DNA of 31,649 nucleotides, taken from positions 1 to 31,649 of the IMG/VR virus record IMGVR_UViG_3300045009_000155; one strand, given 5' to 3'. This stretch comes from a virus. Below, in pieces: positions 13,493 to 20,992 of this stretch. A program made the position numbers and the translations under genes. Each line of letters begins with the position of its first letter. Positions within the stretch are counted from its first letter, which is position 1. The notes under the pieces are model-generated. The model was given only the letters and a program-made list of their open reading frames with translations, ran no database searches and was not told the origin of the DNA.

Positions 13493-13815
13493 GTTGGCAG
13501 GAATTATCAATTCGAGAACGCAGAGATGTATTTAATGAAATAATTAATAACTCTTTTGTTGAGTTAAGTTTGACCTACGCAAGAGAATACGAAAAGAACC
13601 CAAAGAACTTTATTAGTTGCTATATAAAACATAAAGGAGTAAGAATGTGTTGTAATTGGATTGTGTTTACCTATAAGTACATTGGAGCGTTTGAAGAATG
13701 TAAGCAATTAGGAAAGGACTTTACCGATTGGGCAAATAGACAAAATGTAAAAGATGAACAAAAGAAACCACTTGCTGAACTGATGTTAGTTTTATATTCA
13801 ATACTTAAAAAATGA
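13489..13815 (+). CDS. Hypothetical protein, 108 aa
   Basis: The product (MSWQELSIRERRDVFNEI...) is mostly helical, with Cys at FISCYIKH and RMCCNWIVF and a hydrophobic C-terminal helix (LAELMLVLYSILKK). No domain recognised. ATGA coupling to the preceding replication gene suggests a related role. Eight bases separate it from the next gene. Confidence 0.65.
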   Translation: MSWQELSIRERRDVFNEIINNSFVELSLTYAREYEKNPKNFISCYIKHKGVRMCCNWIVFTYKYIGAFEECKQLGKDFTDWANRQNVKDEQKKPLAELMLVLYSILKK

Positions 13816-13822
13816 AAAGATT

Positions 13823-14038
13823 ATGATAGTACAAACCATACACGAAATATTAAATCCATTTGATGTTGAAACTCCTTTAGGTTATGGAGTAGCTTTATTT
13901 TTTATAGCTGGTTCTATACATTCAAATCCTCAATTTATTGTGCGACTTTACAATAAAGGAATAATTAGAACAATAGACCAAAACGATATTAAGATTTACG
14001 GAAACCCAACAACAGGGGAAAAACTAAATCCTCAATAA
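13823..14038 (+). CDS. Hypothetical protein, 71 aa (TPLGYGVALFFI type)
   Basis: This is the last gene of the rightward block. The product has FDVETPLGYGVALFFIAGS, then HSNPQFIVRLYNKG and IYGNPTTGEKLNPQ. I know this pattern from small Bacteroidota phage proteins of unknown function. The hydrophobic stretch is short and may be buried rather than membrane-bound. It ends two bases before the end of the opposing operon's last gene, with no terminator between. Confidence 0.65.
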   Translation: MIVQTIHEILNPFDVETPLGYGVALFFIAGSIHSNPQFIVRLYNKGIIRTIDQNDIKIYGNPTTGEKLNPQ

Positions 14039-14039
14039 T

Positions 14040-14291
14040 TTATTTTAATTCCACAAACCGAAAACTCATCTGCCAAAGAAACCGAGCGGTAACACTTGAT
14101 TCTTTTTTGACTTTACTTTCCGACCAATCAGGATGCTTTAAGTGGAAATGTTCGTGCAGTAAATAAAGCAAATACCGATACCCTCGTAATCTTTCATCGA
14201 TTTCCATTATGTTCTCTTCGGTGTAAGCTATTCCGTAGGCTTGTTCTTTACCTAATTTTCTATGAATTACTTCGTGTATCTTCTTCTCCAT
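14040..14291 (-). CDS. Small HExxH metallopeptidase-like protein
   Basis: From the ATG at 14291 the product is 83 residues; a TTG at 14324 in frame is less likely. YRYLLYLLHEHFHLKHPDWSE contains the zinc motif HEHFH (H46, E47, H50) on a helix, in the style of SprT/ImmA-type minimal metallopeptidases. A third zinc ligand is not clear. Last gene of the leftward block, overlapping the preceding gene by 32 nt. Proteolytic activity is inferred from the motif. Targets are unknown; ImmA-type proteins usually cleave a repressor, but no repressor is seen here. Confidence 0.6.
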   Translation of the reverse strand: MEKKIHEVIHRKLGKEQAYGIAYTEENIMEIDERLRGYRYLLYLLHEHFHLKHPDWSESKVKKESSVTARFLWQMSFRFVELK

Positions 14292-14490
14292 AAAAATTTG
14301 AGGTATAAATTTCTTTAATTCCAATATGAATTATATACAAAGCCATTACCTTAATCTGTCGGAAAATCTCTTTCTCATCATCATTCATCATTCCGAAATC
14401 AAACTCACTCAATGCATTTAAAGCATTGGTACACGCAGCAATATCTTCGTGTGGGGAAAAATTTAAAGGGCAATCTAAAACCTCTTCCAT
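14260..14490 (-). CDS. Hypothetical small protein, 76 aa
   Basis: The product (MEEVLDCPLNFSPHEDIAAC...) is acidic, with helices around NALNALSEFDF and IFRQIKVMALYIIHIGIKEI. No family recognised. Its ATG overlaps the preceding stop in TAATG form (14490), evidence for real coupled translation. Its 3' end overlaps the HExxH gene. Confidence 0.65.
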   Translation of the reverse strand: MEEVLDCPLNFSPHEDIAACTNALNALSEFDFGMMNDDEKEIFRQIKVMALYIIHIGIKEIYTSNFYGEEDTRSNS

Positions 14491-14684
14491 TAATAATCAG
14501 TTTTAATACGAGGTATTCCTTTCCTACGAGAGAACTCAATAATATCTTTTTCCACTTCTGCTCTCGATTGTTTTCTGTATTTATCACAAAGAGGTTCCAG
14601 CATCTGTAGTCTTTCCACCGGTGTTAGAACCTTCACTAATTCTTGAATCTGCTTTTTGATAATCGGAAAATCTTTGTGTGTCAT
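14490..14684 (-). CDS. Hypothetical small protein, 64 aa
   Basis: The product is Lys/Arg-rich and helical: IIKKQIQELVKVLTPVERLQML, then YRKQSRAEVEKDIIEFSRRKG. No motif recognised. The start is in an ATGA overlap with the exonuclease stop (14681-14684) and the stop overlaps the next start, so translation is coupled on both sides. It may be an accessory to the exonuclease; this is context only. Confidence 0.65.
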   Translation of the reverse strand: MTHKDFPIIKKQIQELVKVLTPVERLQMLEPLCDKYRKQSRAEVEKDIIEFSRRKGIPRIKTDY

Positions 14685-15415
14685 ATATTTTTTTTAATTG
14701 TTTTATCGTGATACCTTCCGCAATCCGTACACTTGTATTGAGCCTTCTTCGTTCCAGAAGCCAACACTCGCACTCTCTGTCGATTAATTTTATTACTACC
14801 ACACTCCGGACAGCTTCCCCTGTCATCGTTTCTAACGACTCCAAAATGCGTTTTAATCGTATCGTGTGCTTTTAGTTTTTGATACACTTTTTCTAAAATT
14901 AACACATCTTGCATACAATAACGAATCATTTTCTTCATCGAAGTTTCGCAGTTTTCAAGTACGATATCCTTCCAAAGAGAATAATCCGTTTTAATCTTTG
15001 CCCCTATCCCTAAAAACTTGGCTATATAATCAAGTTTATTCGAGTTGAACTTAAATTTATTTTTAGAGATTTTAAAAGTATCGATAGTTGTGTAATTTGG
15101 AAACATATCGATATTATGAAACAGACACCTTGTTCTTATCCAAGGTAAGTCGAACATATCGGAGTTATGCCCTACGAGTTCGTGAGCATCATTAGCAACT
15201 TTAATAAACTCTTCGAGTAAAGTTTTGTCGCATTGGTTTTTATCCCATCCTAATGCGTGTATTTTTTTTTCGCCTTCCCACTTATAGCAAATACAAATGA
15301 TTGCTCGTTCTTTTACTATATTTTCCGTTCCTATGTTTAGTTTGTAACCGGCTTCCCAAAACAATCCGATATTCGGACTTACTTCACAATCGAAGTAAAG
15401 ACGTTTTCGTGTCAT
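14681..15415 (-). CDS. RNase-H-fold 3'-5' exonuclease with zinc ribbon
   Basis: The product is 244 residues. The exonuclease-type motifs are FDCEVSPN (D9, E11), GHNSDMFDLPW (82-92, D86/D89) and YCMQDVLILEKVY (D170), matching the YprB/RNase_H_2 group of DnaQ-like enzymes related to B-family polymerase proofreading domains. The C-terminal part has CPECG (C202, C205) and CTDCG (C229, C232), a zinc ribbon likely to hold nucleic acid. It lies after the lysis cassette, an odd place for a replication/recombination enzyme, and opens the group of terminal small genes. Confidence 0.8.
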   Translation of the reverse strand: MTRKRLYFDCEVSPNIGLFWEAGYKLNIGTENIVKERAIICICYKWEGEKKIHALGWDKNQCDKTLLEEFIKVANDAHELVGHNSDMFDLPWIRTRCLFHNIDMFPNYTTIDTFKISKNKFKFNSNKLDYIAKFLGIGAKIKTDYSLWKDIVLENCETSMKKMIRYCMQDVLILEKVYQKLKAHDTIKTHFGVVRNDDRGSCPECGSNKINRQRVRVLASGTKKAQYKCTDCGRYHDKTIKKNI

Positions 15416-15437
15416 ATAGGTAAGTAGATTGGTAGCG

Positions 15438-15908
15438 TTATTTTACCAATTCAAAGTGCATACTATCAAATCCTTTGATTTTTCCATAGTTCTCAAATCC
15501 GTATTTTTCAAAAATATCGAGCATTGGTTTGTACTCTGGTTTTGCAAATTGACTATTTGACCAATTATTTTTTAATCCGTTTCTTACAGGGTCGAGGTCT
15601 ATTGCAATCCCCCAAGCGTGTCTACTCCACTTTGTTTTAGAGCCTCGCATTGTTCTTACGTTCACACAACCCCCAAAAATATCTATGCCTAACTTTTGCA
15701 GTTCAGCTAGTCCGTAGTGAATCAATAAATCATTAAATACCGATAAAAAACGATGCTCCGCAAGTTCGTGGCATTGCATTTTATGTACTTGAGTTTTTAA
15801 ATCCCAAGCTATCCGCATCGGATAAGGAAGTTGAATTATTGTGAAGTTGTCGGGGTTTCCCGGTTGCCCAAAGGCTTTAATTACTTGTGCATCGGTTAGG
15901 AGTGCCAC
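15438..15908 (-). CDS. Endolysin, M15 peptidase
   Basis: The product is 156 residues, a peptidoglycan peptidase of the M15 (VanY/L-Ala-D-Glu endopeptidase) type. Zinc-binding and catalytic residues are present: SRHAWGIAIDLDP gives H97 and D104, and FDSMHFEL gives H151. NVRTMRGSKTKW supplies the preceding conserved Arg. No signal peptide is seen, so it needs a holin to reach the murein. The start overlaps the end of the spanin gene by 13 nt, within a compact lysis cassette. Confidence 0.9.
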   Translation of the reverse strand: MALLTDAQVIKAFGQPGNPDNFTIIQLPYPMRIAWDLKTQVHKMQCHELAEHRFLSVFNDLLIHYGLAELQKLGIDIFGGCVNVRTMRGSKTKWSRHAWGIAIDLDPVRNGLKNNWSNSQFAKPEYKPMLDIFEKYGFENYGKIKGFDSMHFELVK

Positions 15909-16363
15909 GCAATAAACTTTTTAAGTGGATTGTATAAGATTCGAAGCAGGATTATCACTAAAAATAAAATAAGCCAATTTAAGCGGCTTTTTGCCTTCGC
16001 CTTATATTCTTCTGTCTTTTCGGTTTGAATGGCTAATTTTGCCTCTAATTGATTTATACGAGCATTATCAACAATTACCTTTTGGATAGTGTCTGTTATT
16101 TTAATAGTTTTTACTAATGTTTTGGTGAAGGGAACTCTTAAAGTGTCGGTACGTATGATGTCATTAATGATATCCGCACCTTTTTCGTAAATCGTATCGT
16201 AAGTAATTAGAGTGTCGCTTTTAGATTGAATAATAGTATCGTTAGCACAATAGCCATTTGCAATAACATATTCAGCGACTTTATCTAATTTTTCTTTGTC
16301 TCGTAATACTTGTTTGACAGGATTACAAGCTAAAAGAAAAAGACTAATCAGTAGATATTTCAT
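15896..16363 (-). CDS. Unimolecular spanin candidate (lipoprotein with C-terminal TM)
   Basis: From the ATG at 16363 the product is 155 residues. It begins MKYLLISLFLLACNP: a short hydrophobic signal ending in a lipobox LLAC with the modified Cys13. A long polar, periplasm-like region follows with helical stretches (about 98-127). A transmembrane segment lies at 130-144 (WLILFLVIILLRILY), then a short basic cytoplasmic tail. An outer-membrane lipid anchor plus an inner-membrane helix in one chain is the plan of u-spanins such as T1 gp11, which fuse the two membranes at lysis. A longer start at 16438 overlaps the holin gene and would hide the signal, so it is rejected. Confidence 0.75.
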   Translation of the reverse strand: MKYLLISLFLLACNPVKQVLRDKEKLDKVAEYVIANGYCANDTIIQSKSDTLITYDTIYEKGADIINDIIRTDTLRVPFTKTLVKTIKITDTIQKVIVDNARINQLEAKLAIQTEKTEEYKAKAKSRLNWLILFLVIILLRILYNPLKKFIAWHS

Positions 16364-16547
16364 CAGAAAAAAAATTTGATATGAATTTTCCAAGAACTGC
16401 AATAACCATAATAATAGTACCGACTTTAGGTTCGCCATTCAAAATAACAATACTTGCTCCAAATGTACCTGCGGCAGCAAGAGAATCACCTAAAATTCTA
16501 ATTCTTTTAGGAGTTGGCTTGAAATATTCCTTAAACCCAAATTTCAT
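16344..16547 (-). CDS. Holin-like membrane protein, 67 aa
   Basis: The product has a basic N-terminus (MKFGFKEYFKPTPKRIRILGD), then two hydrophobic stretches: SLAAAGTFGASIVIL (22-36) and VGTIIMVIAVLGKFISNFF (42-60). Small size, two helices and position next to the spanin and endolysin make holin the best role. Coupled upstream by ATGA and overlapping the spanin start by 20 nt. Confidence 0.7.
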   Translation of the reverse strand: MKFGFKEYFKPTPKRIRILGDSLAAAGTFGASIVILNGEPKVGTIIMVIAVLGKFISNFFSDEISTD

Positions 16548-16762
16548 TCTTTGTCTTTTTTATTTTGTAATTGAATAGAAAGAGCATTTAATTGATTTGT
16601 AATAGTATCTAACTTTCTTGAGATTTGGTCGTCTTGCTTTTCTACCACCGCAACCCGAATCTCTAATTCTTTTAATTTAAGAGATACTTTTACATAAATA
16701 CTTATTAAGCCTATTAAAATGGCTATTGCTTGTCCTACCAAGAAAATAACTAATTGATTCAT
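16544..16762 (-). CDS. Membrane-anchored coiled-coil protein, 72 aa
   Basis: The product has an N-terminal transmembrane helix (LVIFLVGQAIAILIGLISIYV, split at 4-24) followed by a coiled-coil (LKLKELEIRVAVVEKQ, ISRKLDTITNQLNALS). This resembles XhlA/hemolysin-type partners of holins. It is coupled by ATGA to both neighbours and forms a lysis pair with the 67-residue protein. Which of the two makes the lethal hole cannot be told. Confidence 0.65.
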   Translation of the reverse strand: MNQLVIFLVGQAIAILIGLISIYVKVSLKLKELEIRVAVVEKQDDQISRKLDTITNQLNALSIQLQNKKDKE

Positions 16763-17169
16763 TTGTTATCTATGAGCGTAAATAATGCTGGATAGAACTC
16801 TTCGGTTTCAATATTCTCTAAGTGCTCTAACTTTAAATCCGCTCCCCAGAGTTCCGAAACATTAATCTCCTTTTCTGCGGTTAGCAAATCTTGAAGTTCT
16901 TTGTTGAAGTCAGCGACCTTCTCGGAAGGAATCTCTATCATTCCATCCTTTTCATCACCCCACTTCTTCCAAAGTTCTTGTTTTGCTTCTTCATAAAGTT
17001 TTACCTCTTCGCTAACTAATTTGTTTAAACGCTGAAGATAAACTTTTGTTTTAAGAGACATCTTTTGTTTGAGCATTCCTTGCGATAGAACCTCTGTTTC
17101 TTGTCCTTGTTTTGTTACTCCGTTAAGTTCGTAGTAGAGAGAGACTACTTCGTGCAATTTTAAATTCAT
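16759..17169 (-). CDS. Conserved phage protein of unknown function, 136 aa
   Basis: The product is helical and charged (MNLKLHEVVSLYYELNG, LKTKVYLQRLNKLVSEEVKLYEEAK), with a mid segment LWKKWGDEKDG. It has the general look of DUF1617-like phage proteins found between tail fibre and lysis genes, but I cannot confirm membership. ATGA coupling to the membrane/coiled-coil gene downstream. A virion-accessory or lysis-timing role is possible. Confidence 0.6.
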   Translation of the reverse strand: MNLKLHEVVSLYYELNGVTKQGQETEVLSQGMLKQKMSLKTKVYLQRLNKLVSEEVKLYEEAKQELWKKWGDEKDGMIEIPSEKVADFNKELQDLLTAEKEINVSELWGADLKLEHLENIETEEFYPALFTLIDNK

Positions 17170-17190
17170 ATAGGTTTTATTTTAAATAGA

Positions 17191-17532
17191 TTATTCGGTA
17201 GTATTTTCACTCCAAGGTAAAGGAGGAGTATTAGTAGTTGGGTTTTTTTGAAGTTCAATTTGAGCATCTAAACTTGCATCAATATCCGCAACAGGCAAAA
17301 GTTCATCTAACCAACCTTCAACTTGTGCTTTTGTTAAGTCTTCGTAAGGTGTAAAATTTTGAGGGTCTGGAGCAGGTACACTAACTGTTGAATAAGTTTC
17401 TGCGAAGTAGGTTTTATCTCCATCTACTTCGGTTGCTTGTCTGCGATAGTGGATTATATAAACCACTTCTTGTAAGTCACCTTCTTTAATTTTGCATTCT
17501 AATTGGGAAATTACCCACTGTTTTGTATTCAT
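17191..17532 (-). CDS. Fibre-associated small protein, 113 aa
   Basis: The product begins WVISQLECKIKEGDLQEVVYIIHYRR (broken at 6-31), then YSTVSVPAPDPQNFTPYEDLT and VEGWLDELL, and ends NTPPLPWSENTTE. The W-x-I-x-x-L-x-C opening, FTPYxxLT and a C-terminal LPW are typical of a family encoded next to phage tail fibres (DUF7936-like, from memory). It lies 12 nt after the fibre gene, so a small structural or assembly partner is likely. Confidence 0.6.
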   Translation of the reverse strand: MNTKQWVISQLECKIKEGDLQEVVYIIHYRRQATEVDGDKTYFAETYSTVSVPAPDPQNFTPYEDLTKAQVEGWLDELLPVADIDASLDAQIELQKNPTTNTPPLPWSENTTE

Positions 17533-17544
17533 TTTATTTTAATT

Positions 17545-19866
17545 TTAAAGTGTATAACAAGTTGGAATTAAATATTGTGCTCCATTAATATCAATTTGTA
17601 CATATTGTGAATTGAGTGCAATAGGTGAGTTTGCTGCCTGCCCTAATTTCCACGCTGCTGCCGTTCCATATATTGGAGCTGCGGTTTTTATTGCTCCATC
17701 CACTTCAAGTTTCACACTCGGACTTGTAGTACCTATACCAACATTACCACCTGCTTTTACTGTGAAACGTACACCAACTCCAGTTTCAACAATAGCAAAA
17801 TCACTTCCATCAACAACTGGTCTCCAAGATTTGCTAGTAACGCTGTTTACCAATTCTAACTGGTCTTGTGATGCACCTACAATAACTAATTTACGACCTG
17901 GTGATGTAGTACCTATACCAACATTACCTACATTAAAAGAAAACACGCTTGCATAAAATGGTAGTGCTGCATATGCTGGAACTGTACGATTAAATGATTG
18001 TATAAAACTTGGGTCTATTTCTATATTTTGTGTACCCCCATTAGAAACTACAAATTTAACTTGAGGACTTGTAGTACCTATACCTACATTCCCCCCACTT
18101 GTTATACGCATTCTTTCGGTAGGGGAGATGCTTGGGTCTGTACCATCTGTCCCATTTGTATTAAATGTTATTTCTCCTTTATACCAAGCAACACTATTTT
18201 CGTTTCTAAATAATATTGAAGCCATTTGAGCAAGATTATTGGCATAACTTCTTGACTGCCCAATAATCCCACCTTGTATAGCATTAATAACACCATCAGC
18301 AGCACTATTAGTTAAAAGAATATAATTTGGAGAACTTGCTTGTAAATGTAATTTAGTTAATGGGTTACTTGTACCAATTCCTACATCCCCCCCACTTGTT
18401 ATACGCATTCTTTCGGTATTGTTAGTACCAAATAAAATAGCATTACTTCCTGCGGCAGAAATAATTGCATTATTTCCATTAGTTGCAAAAGCAACATCAC
18501 CAGCTGCCCCAAATTGTGCTGCAAAGCCATTTGAAGATGTATTATATACTGCCCAAGAATAAGCATTGTTTAGTAATCCATATCCTACTGAAATGTGAAA
18601 TTTAGCTCCCGGATTTGTAGTACCTATACCTACGTTAGTACCATTATCAAAAATTTGACTATTCCCTATTGCAATAGCTGAAGTAAACTTAGGAATGTAG
18701 TTGGTAGTACCTGTGCCTGTAACGGGGTTTGTTAAAACTGATTGATATTGTGGAATATTTAAAGTAGAACCTACTAAAGTAGCTGCACCACTCGTTCCTG
18801 TTGTGGTTAGAGTAATAGCGTTTTGCTTATTGTTAAAGGTTGTCCAATCGGTAGAAGATAGTAAACCTTGCCCCGAACCACTCGCAGTAGCGATAGCTAA
18901 AGTAATCGTTCCGCTTGTAGTTACAGGAGTCGAACCAATAGTTACTCCGCTTGTTGCAGAAGATAAGCCAACACTCGTAACCGTACCACCACTTGAAGGA
19001 CTTGAGTTTGTTATAGTAAAGTTTGGATATGTACCACTAACGGAAATTCCTGTACCTGCATTTAAAACAACTGTTTGGTCAGGAGCAGTATTCGTAATCG
19101 TTAAAGTACCACTCGAAGTAATAGGACTTCCCGAAACACTTATTCCTGTGCCACCGGTAGCTGCAACCGAAGTTACTGTACCTGTATTCGCATCTGTATC
19201 ATTAACCCACGCATTACCATTGTATTTTAAAACTTGCCCATTAGAAGGAGATGTTAAAGTAACATCACTCAATAAATCTAAAGAATAATCGCCTTCCGTA
19301 GCTACTACCGCACCGGTTCTACCGAATACACTCGTTACCGCATCCGTATTTAAATCGCTCCAAGTGGCAGTTAAAGTACCGCCATCTTGTTGTGTTAATG
19401 TTAATGTCTTTGTAGTTGTTCCAGAAACCGCAGCACTAATAATTGAATCATTATAGGCAGTATTCCAATTCGAGGAATTGTCGGTAATATAACTAATCGT
19501 TCCCGAAGTAGATTTTACTAACCCCGTTCCGCTTAAAGAAGCCTGACCCCCAATATCGGCTAAAACTTCCGCTCCTGTTCTGTAATTAACAACATTAGAA
19601 GCGTTTAAAGTCAAAAACTTTGTTTGAGTAACCGCAGCATTTGCAATACTCGTTAAAGTTAAATTATTAGAAAATGTCTTTGCTCCGCTTATTGTTTGTG
19701 TTGTTCCGATAGTCACATAGCCATCAGCAATATCCGTTTCAATAATAGTCGCTATCGCAGTTACAGTACACTTAAAAGAATAACCCGAAGAAGGGTCTCC
19801 GACTAACATTAAATCACTTAACGCCGGTGTCCTACTCGATAATTCATTGATTTTTTTATTTGCCAT
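17545..19866 (-). CDS. Tail fibre protein with GIGT repeats
   Basis: The product is 773 residues. The N-terminal part (MANKKINELSSRTPALSDLMLVGDPS) is the attachment segment common in Bacteroidota phage fibres, followed by a Thr/Ser/Gly-rich shaft with repeated VTSV...TGISVSG and STPVTTSGTI units. The second half holds five copies of an NVGIGTTxP unit (minus-strand coding near plus 18612, 18366, 18066, 17900 and 17720), two preceded by ERMRITSGG. Such units form trimeric beta-helical fibres. The last 50 residues (GTAAAWKLGQAAN..., YLIPTCYTL) are the distal tip. It probably binds the host surface. The unusual base composition of antisense frames here comes from these repeats. Confidence 0.85.
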   Translation of the reverse strand: MANKKINELSSRTPALSDLMLVGDPSSGYSFKCTVTAIATIIETDIADGYVTIGTTQTISGAKTFSNNLTLTSIANAAVTQTKFLTLNASNVVNYRTGAEVLADIGGQASLSGTGLVKSTSGTISYITDNSSNWNTAYNDSIISAAVSGTTTKTLTLTQQDGGTLTATWSDLNTDAVTSVFGRTGAVVATEGDYSLDLLSDVTLTSPSNGQVLKYNGNAWVNDTDANTGTVTSVAATGGTGISVSGSPITSSGTLTITNTAPDQTVVLNAGTGISVSGTYPNFTITNSSPSSGGTVTSVGLSSATSGVTIGSTPVTTSGTITLAIATASGSGQGLLSSTDWTTFNNKQNAITLTTTGTSGAATLVGSTLNIPQYQSVLTNPVTGTGTTNYIPKFTSAIAIGNSQIFDNGTNVGIGTTNPGAKFHISVGYGLLNNAYSWAVYNTSSNGFAAQFGAAGDVAFATNGNNAIISAAGSNAILFGTNNTERMRITSGGDVGIGTSNPLTKLHLQASSPNYILLTNSAADGVINAIQGGIIGQSRSYANNLAQMASILFRNENSVAWYKGEITFNTNGTDGTDPSISPTERMRITSGGNVGIGTTSPQVKFVVSNGGTQNIEIDPSFIQSFNRTVPAYAALPFYASVFSFNVGNVGIGTTSPGRKLVIVGASQDQLELVNSVTSKSWRPVVDGSDFAIVETGVGVRFTVKAGGNVGIGTTSPSVKLEVDGAIKTAAPIYGTAAAWKLGQAANSPIALNSQYVQIDINGAQYLIPTCYTL
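17725..17748 (-). repeat. Fibre GIGT repeat, DNA copy (24 bp)
   Basis: A 24-bp stretch on the plus strand (gtagtacctataccaacatt at its core) is identical at 17905-17928, and nearly identical at about 18070 and 18617. Each encodes GNVGIGTTSP on the minus strand. Identity at DNA level indicates recent duplication or recombination between units. Confidence 0.75.
18091..18121 (-). repeat. 31-bp direct repeat in fibre gene, copy 1
   Basis: An identical 31-bp sequence occurs at 18388-18418 (core acttgttatacgcattcttt). It encodes the ERMRITSGG segment on the minus strand. The pair could recombine to delete or duplicate a 297-bp unit (99 codons, in frame). Confidence 0.8.
18388..18418 (-). repeat. 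31-bp direct repeat in fibre gene, copy 2
   Basis: Second copy of the repeat at 18091-18121, 297 bp away, same orientation, encoding the other ERMRITSGG segment. Confidence 0.8.
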
Positions 19867-19889
19867 TGTACGCTTTTAATTAAATAGAA

Positions 19890-20342
19890 TTATGCAGGAA
19901 AAGTGTATGTCGATGGAACTTGACATCTATCAGCAATATAAGGTAGTTCAATAAAAATATCCGCTCTCACTCCTGCCAACAAATCGGGAGTGTCCTCCGT
20001 AAAAAAAGTCAAAGTAGCACTCAAGCCTACATTAAAATCAAAGTTATTGTATCTTAATTGAGCAATAATATCTTGACAAATCTCTAATTGGTCGCTTAAA
20101 ACCTCTGTCTCGTTAGTGTCCTCGGGTAACATCCTATCAAAGAAATATAAAGAAAAATTTAAAGTAACATTCCTTTCTCCTACATTACCACCTGTTAAAT
20201 CAAAAAATAACGAAGGATAAATATTCTCCGTTCCCCTTGACAAGTAATCAGACAAATCACCGAAGTAAACGCTTTTTATCTGCTTGTGAGCATTTGCGAG
20301 GCTTGTTATCTGTGCTACTATTTGATTGAGCGTTAGTGCCAT
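19890..20342 (-). CDS. Tail terminator-like protein
   Basis: The product is 150 residues. It has a helical start (LNQIVAQITSLANAHKQIKS), YPSLFFDLTGG, a beta-rich middle with LNFSLYFFDRM, a helix with VLSDQLEICQDIIAQLR, and FDFNVGLSATLTFFTEDTPD. This is the pattern I associate with Bacteroidota phage tail terminator/completion proteins. Position between the head-tail adaptor and the fibre fits. Alternatives are a minor tail protein or a neck protein. Confidence 0.6.
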   Translation of the reverse strand: MALTLNQIVAQITSLANAHKQIKSVYFGDLSDYLSRGTENIYPSLFFDLTGGNVGERNVTLNFSLYFFDRMLPEDTNETEVLSDQLEICQDIIAQLRYNNFDFNVGLSATLTFFTEDTPDLLAGVRADIFIELPYIADRCQVPSTYTFPA

Positions 20343-20398
20343 TTTCTTGTTTTTGTAAGTAAAGCCGCAGCTTCTTTTGATTTTTTAAGGAATAGGTT

Positions 20399-20989
20399 TT
20401 ATTCGCCACAACAACGATTTATGTTACCTTGATATTTTTCTTCAAAACTCTTACCTCTACAACAATCGGAATCATCCAACCAAATTGAAGTAGTATAGGC
20501 TTGTCTTTCCGGAACCATCGTATCGTAAGTAGAACCCGGATTGTTATACTCTGGAAAAGTATTAAATCCACTTCTGTCAATTAAATACTTAACTAATCTT
20601 TGTTTATAGAACTCTGCTCTCGCTCTGTATCTATCCGCCACATCTATAATTTCCGCAGCCGAAGGGTTCTCTTGACCCTCGCCCGACTTACGAATCATCC
20701 CCTTATTGTAAAACTGATAACTCAATCCCATAGGAAGTTCGCTCATTACATAATAAACCAAAGTAGGTGTTATGTAAGTATCCAAAAGATTAGTTTCGTT
20801 TTGTGTTAAATTATTATTTTCAACACCGGTTTGTAATCTCTCATATAGAGCAGTTCCGAGAGCAGGAAGGATGTACATATCTTGAGCGGTTAAGATTTCG
20901 GGATTAACTAATTTCTCATCCACATTGTTGTGAAGTCCTGTTCTCTCTTTAATAGTATCAACTGATATAAATAAAATATTTCTGCTCAT
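20399..20989 (-). CDS. Head-tail adaptor (DUF6712-like)
   Basis: The product is 196 residues. The N-terminus (FISVDTIKERTGLHNNVDEK, then ILTAQDMYILPALGTALYERL) is the hallmark of a Bacteroidota phage family that I place with gp6/gp15-type connector proteins, which dock under the portal. Helices alternate through to about 150. The C-terminus carries two Cys pairs (DDSDCCRG, NRCCGE), unusual for such a protein and perhaps metal-binding. The gene follows the portal gene by three bases. Confidence 0.75.
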   Translation of the reverse strand: MSRNILFISVDTIKERTGLHNNVDEKLVNPEILTAQDMYILPALGTALYERLQTGVENNNLTQNETNLLDTYITPTLVYYVMSELPMGLSYQFYNKGMIRKSGEGQENPSAAEIIDVADRYRARAEFYKQRLVKYLIDRSGFNTFPEYNNPGSTYDTMVPERQAYTTSIWLDDSDCCRGKSFEEKYQGNINRCCGE

Positions 20990-20992
20990 TTC

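Noticed and set aside
14584-14844. 86-codon minus-strand open frame across the exonuclease end and next gene
   Set aside because: Lies in another frame of two coupled genes; the zinc ribbon of the exonuclease is in the competing frame.
15896-16438. Longer start for the spanin gene at 16438
   Set aside because: It adds 25 residues that overlap the holin-like gene and bury the lipoprotein signal; the ATG at 16363 gives a clean signal peptide.
17612-17956. 114-codon plus-strand open frame over the GIGT repeats
   Set aside because: Mirrors the repeat DNA of the fibre gene; no independent coding evidence.
18803-19288. 161-codon open frame on the plus strand inside the fibre gene
   Set aside because: It is antisense to a Thr/Ser/Val-rich repetitive region; the composition is an artefact of that, and there is no leader or motif.
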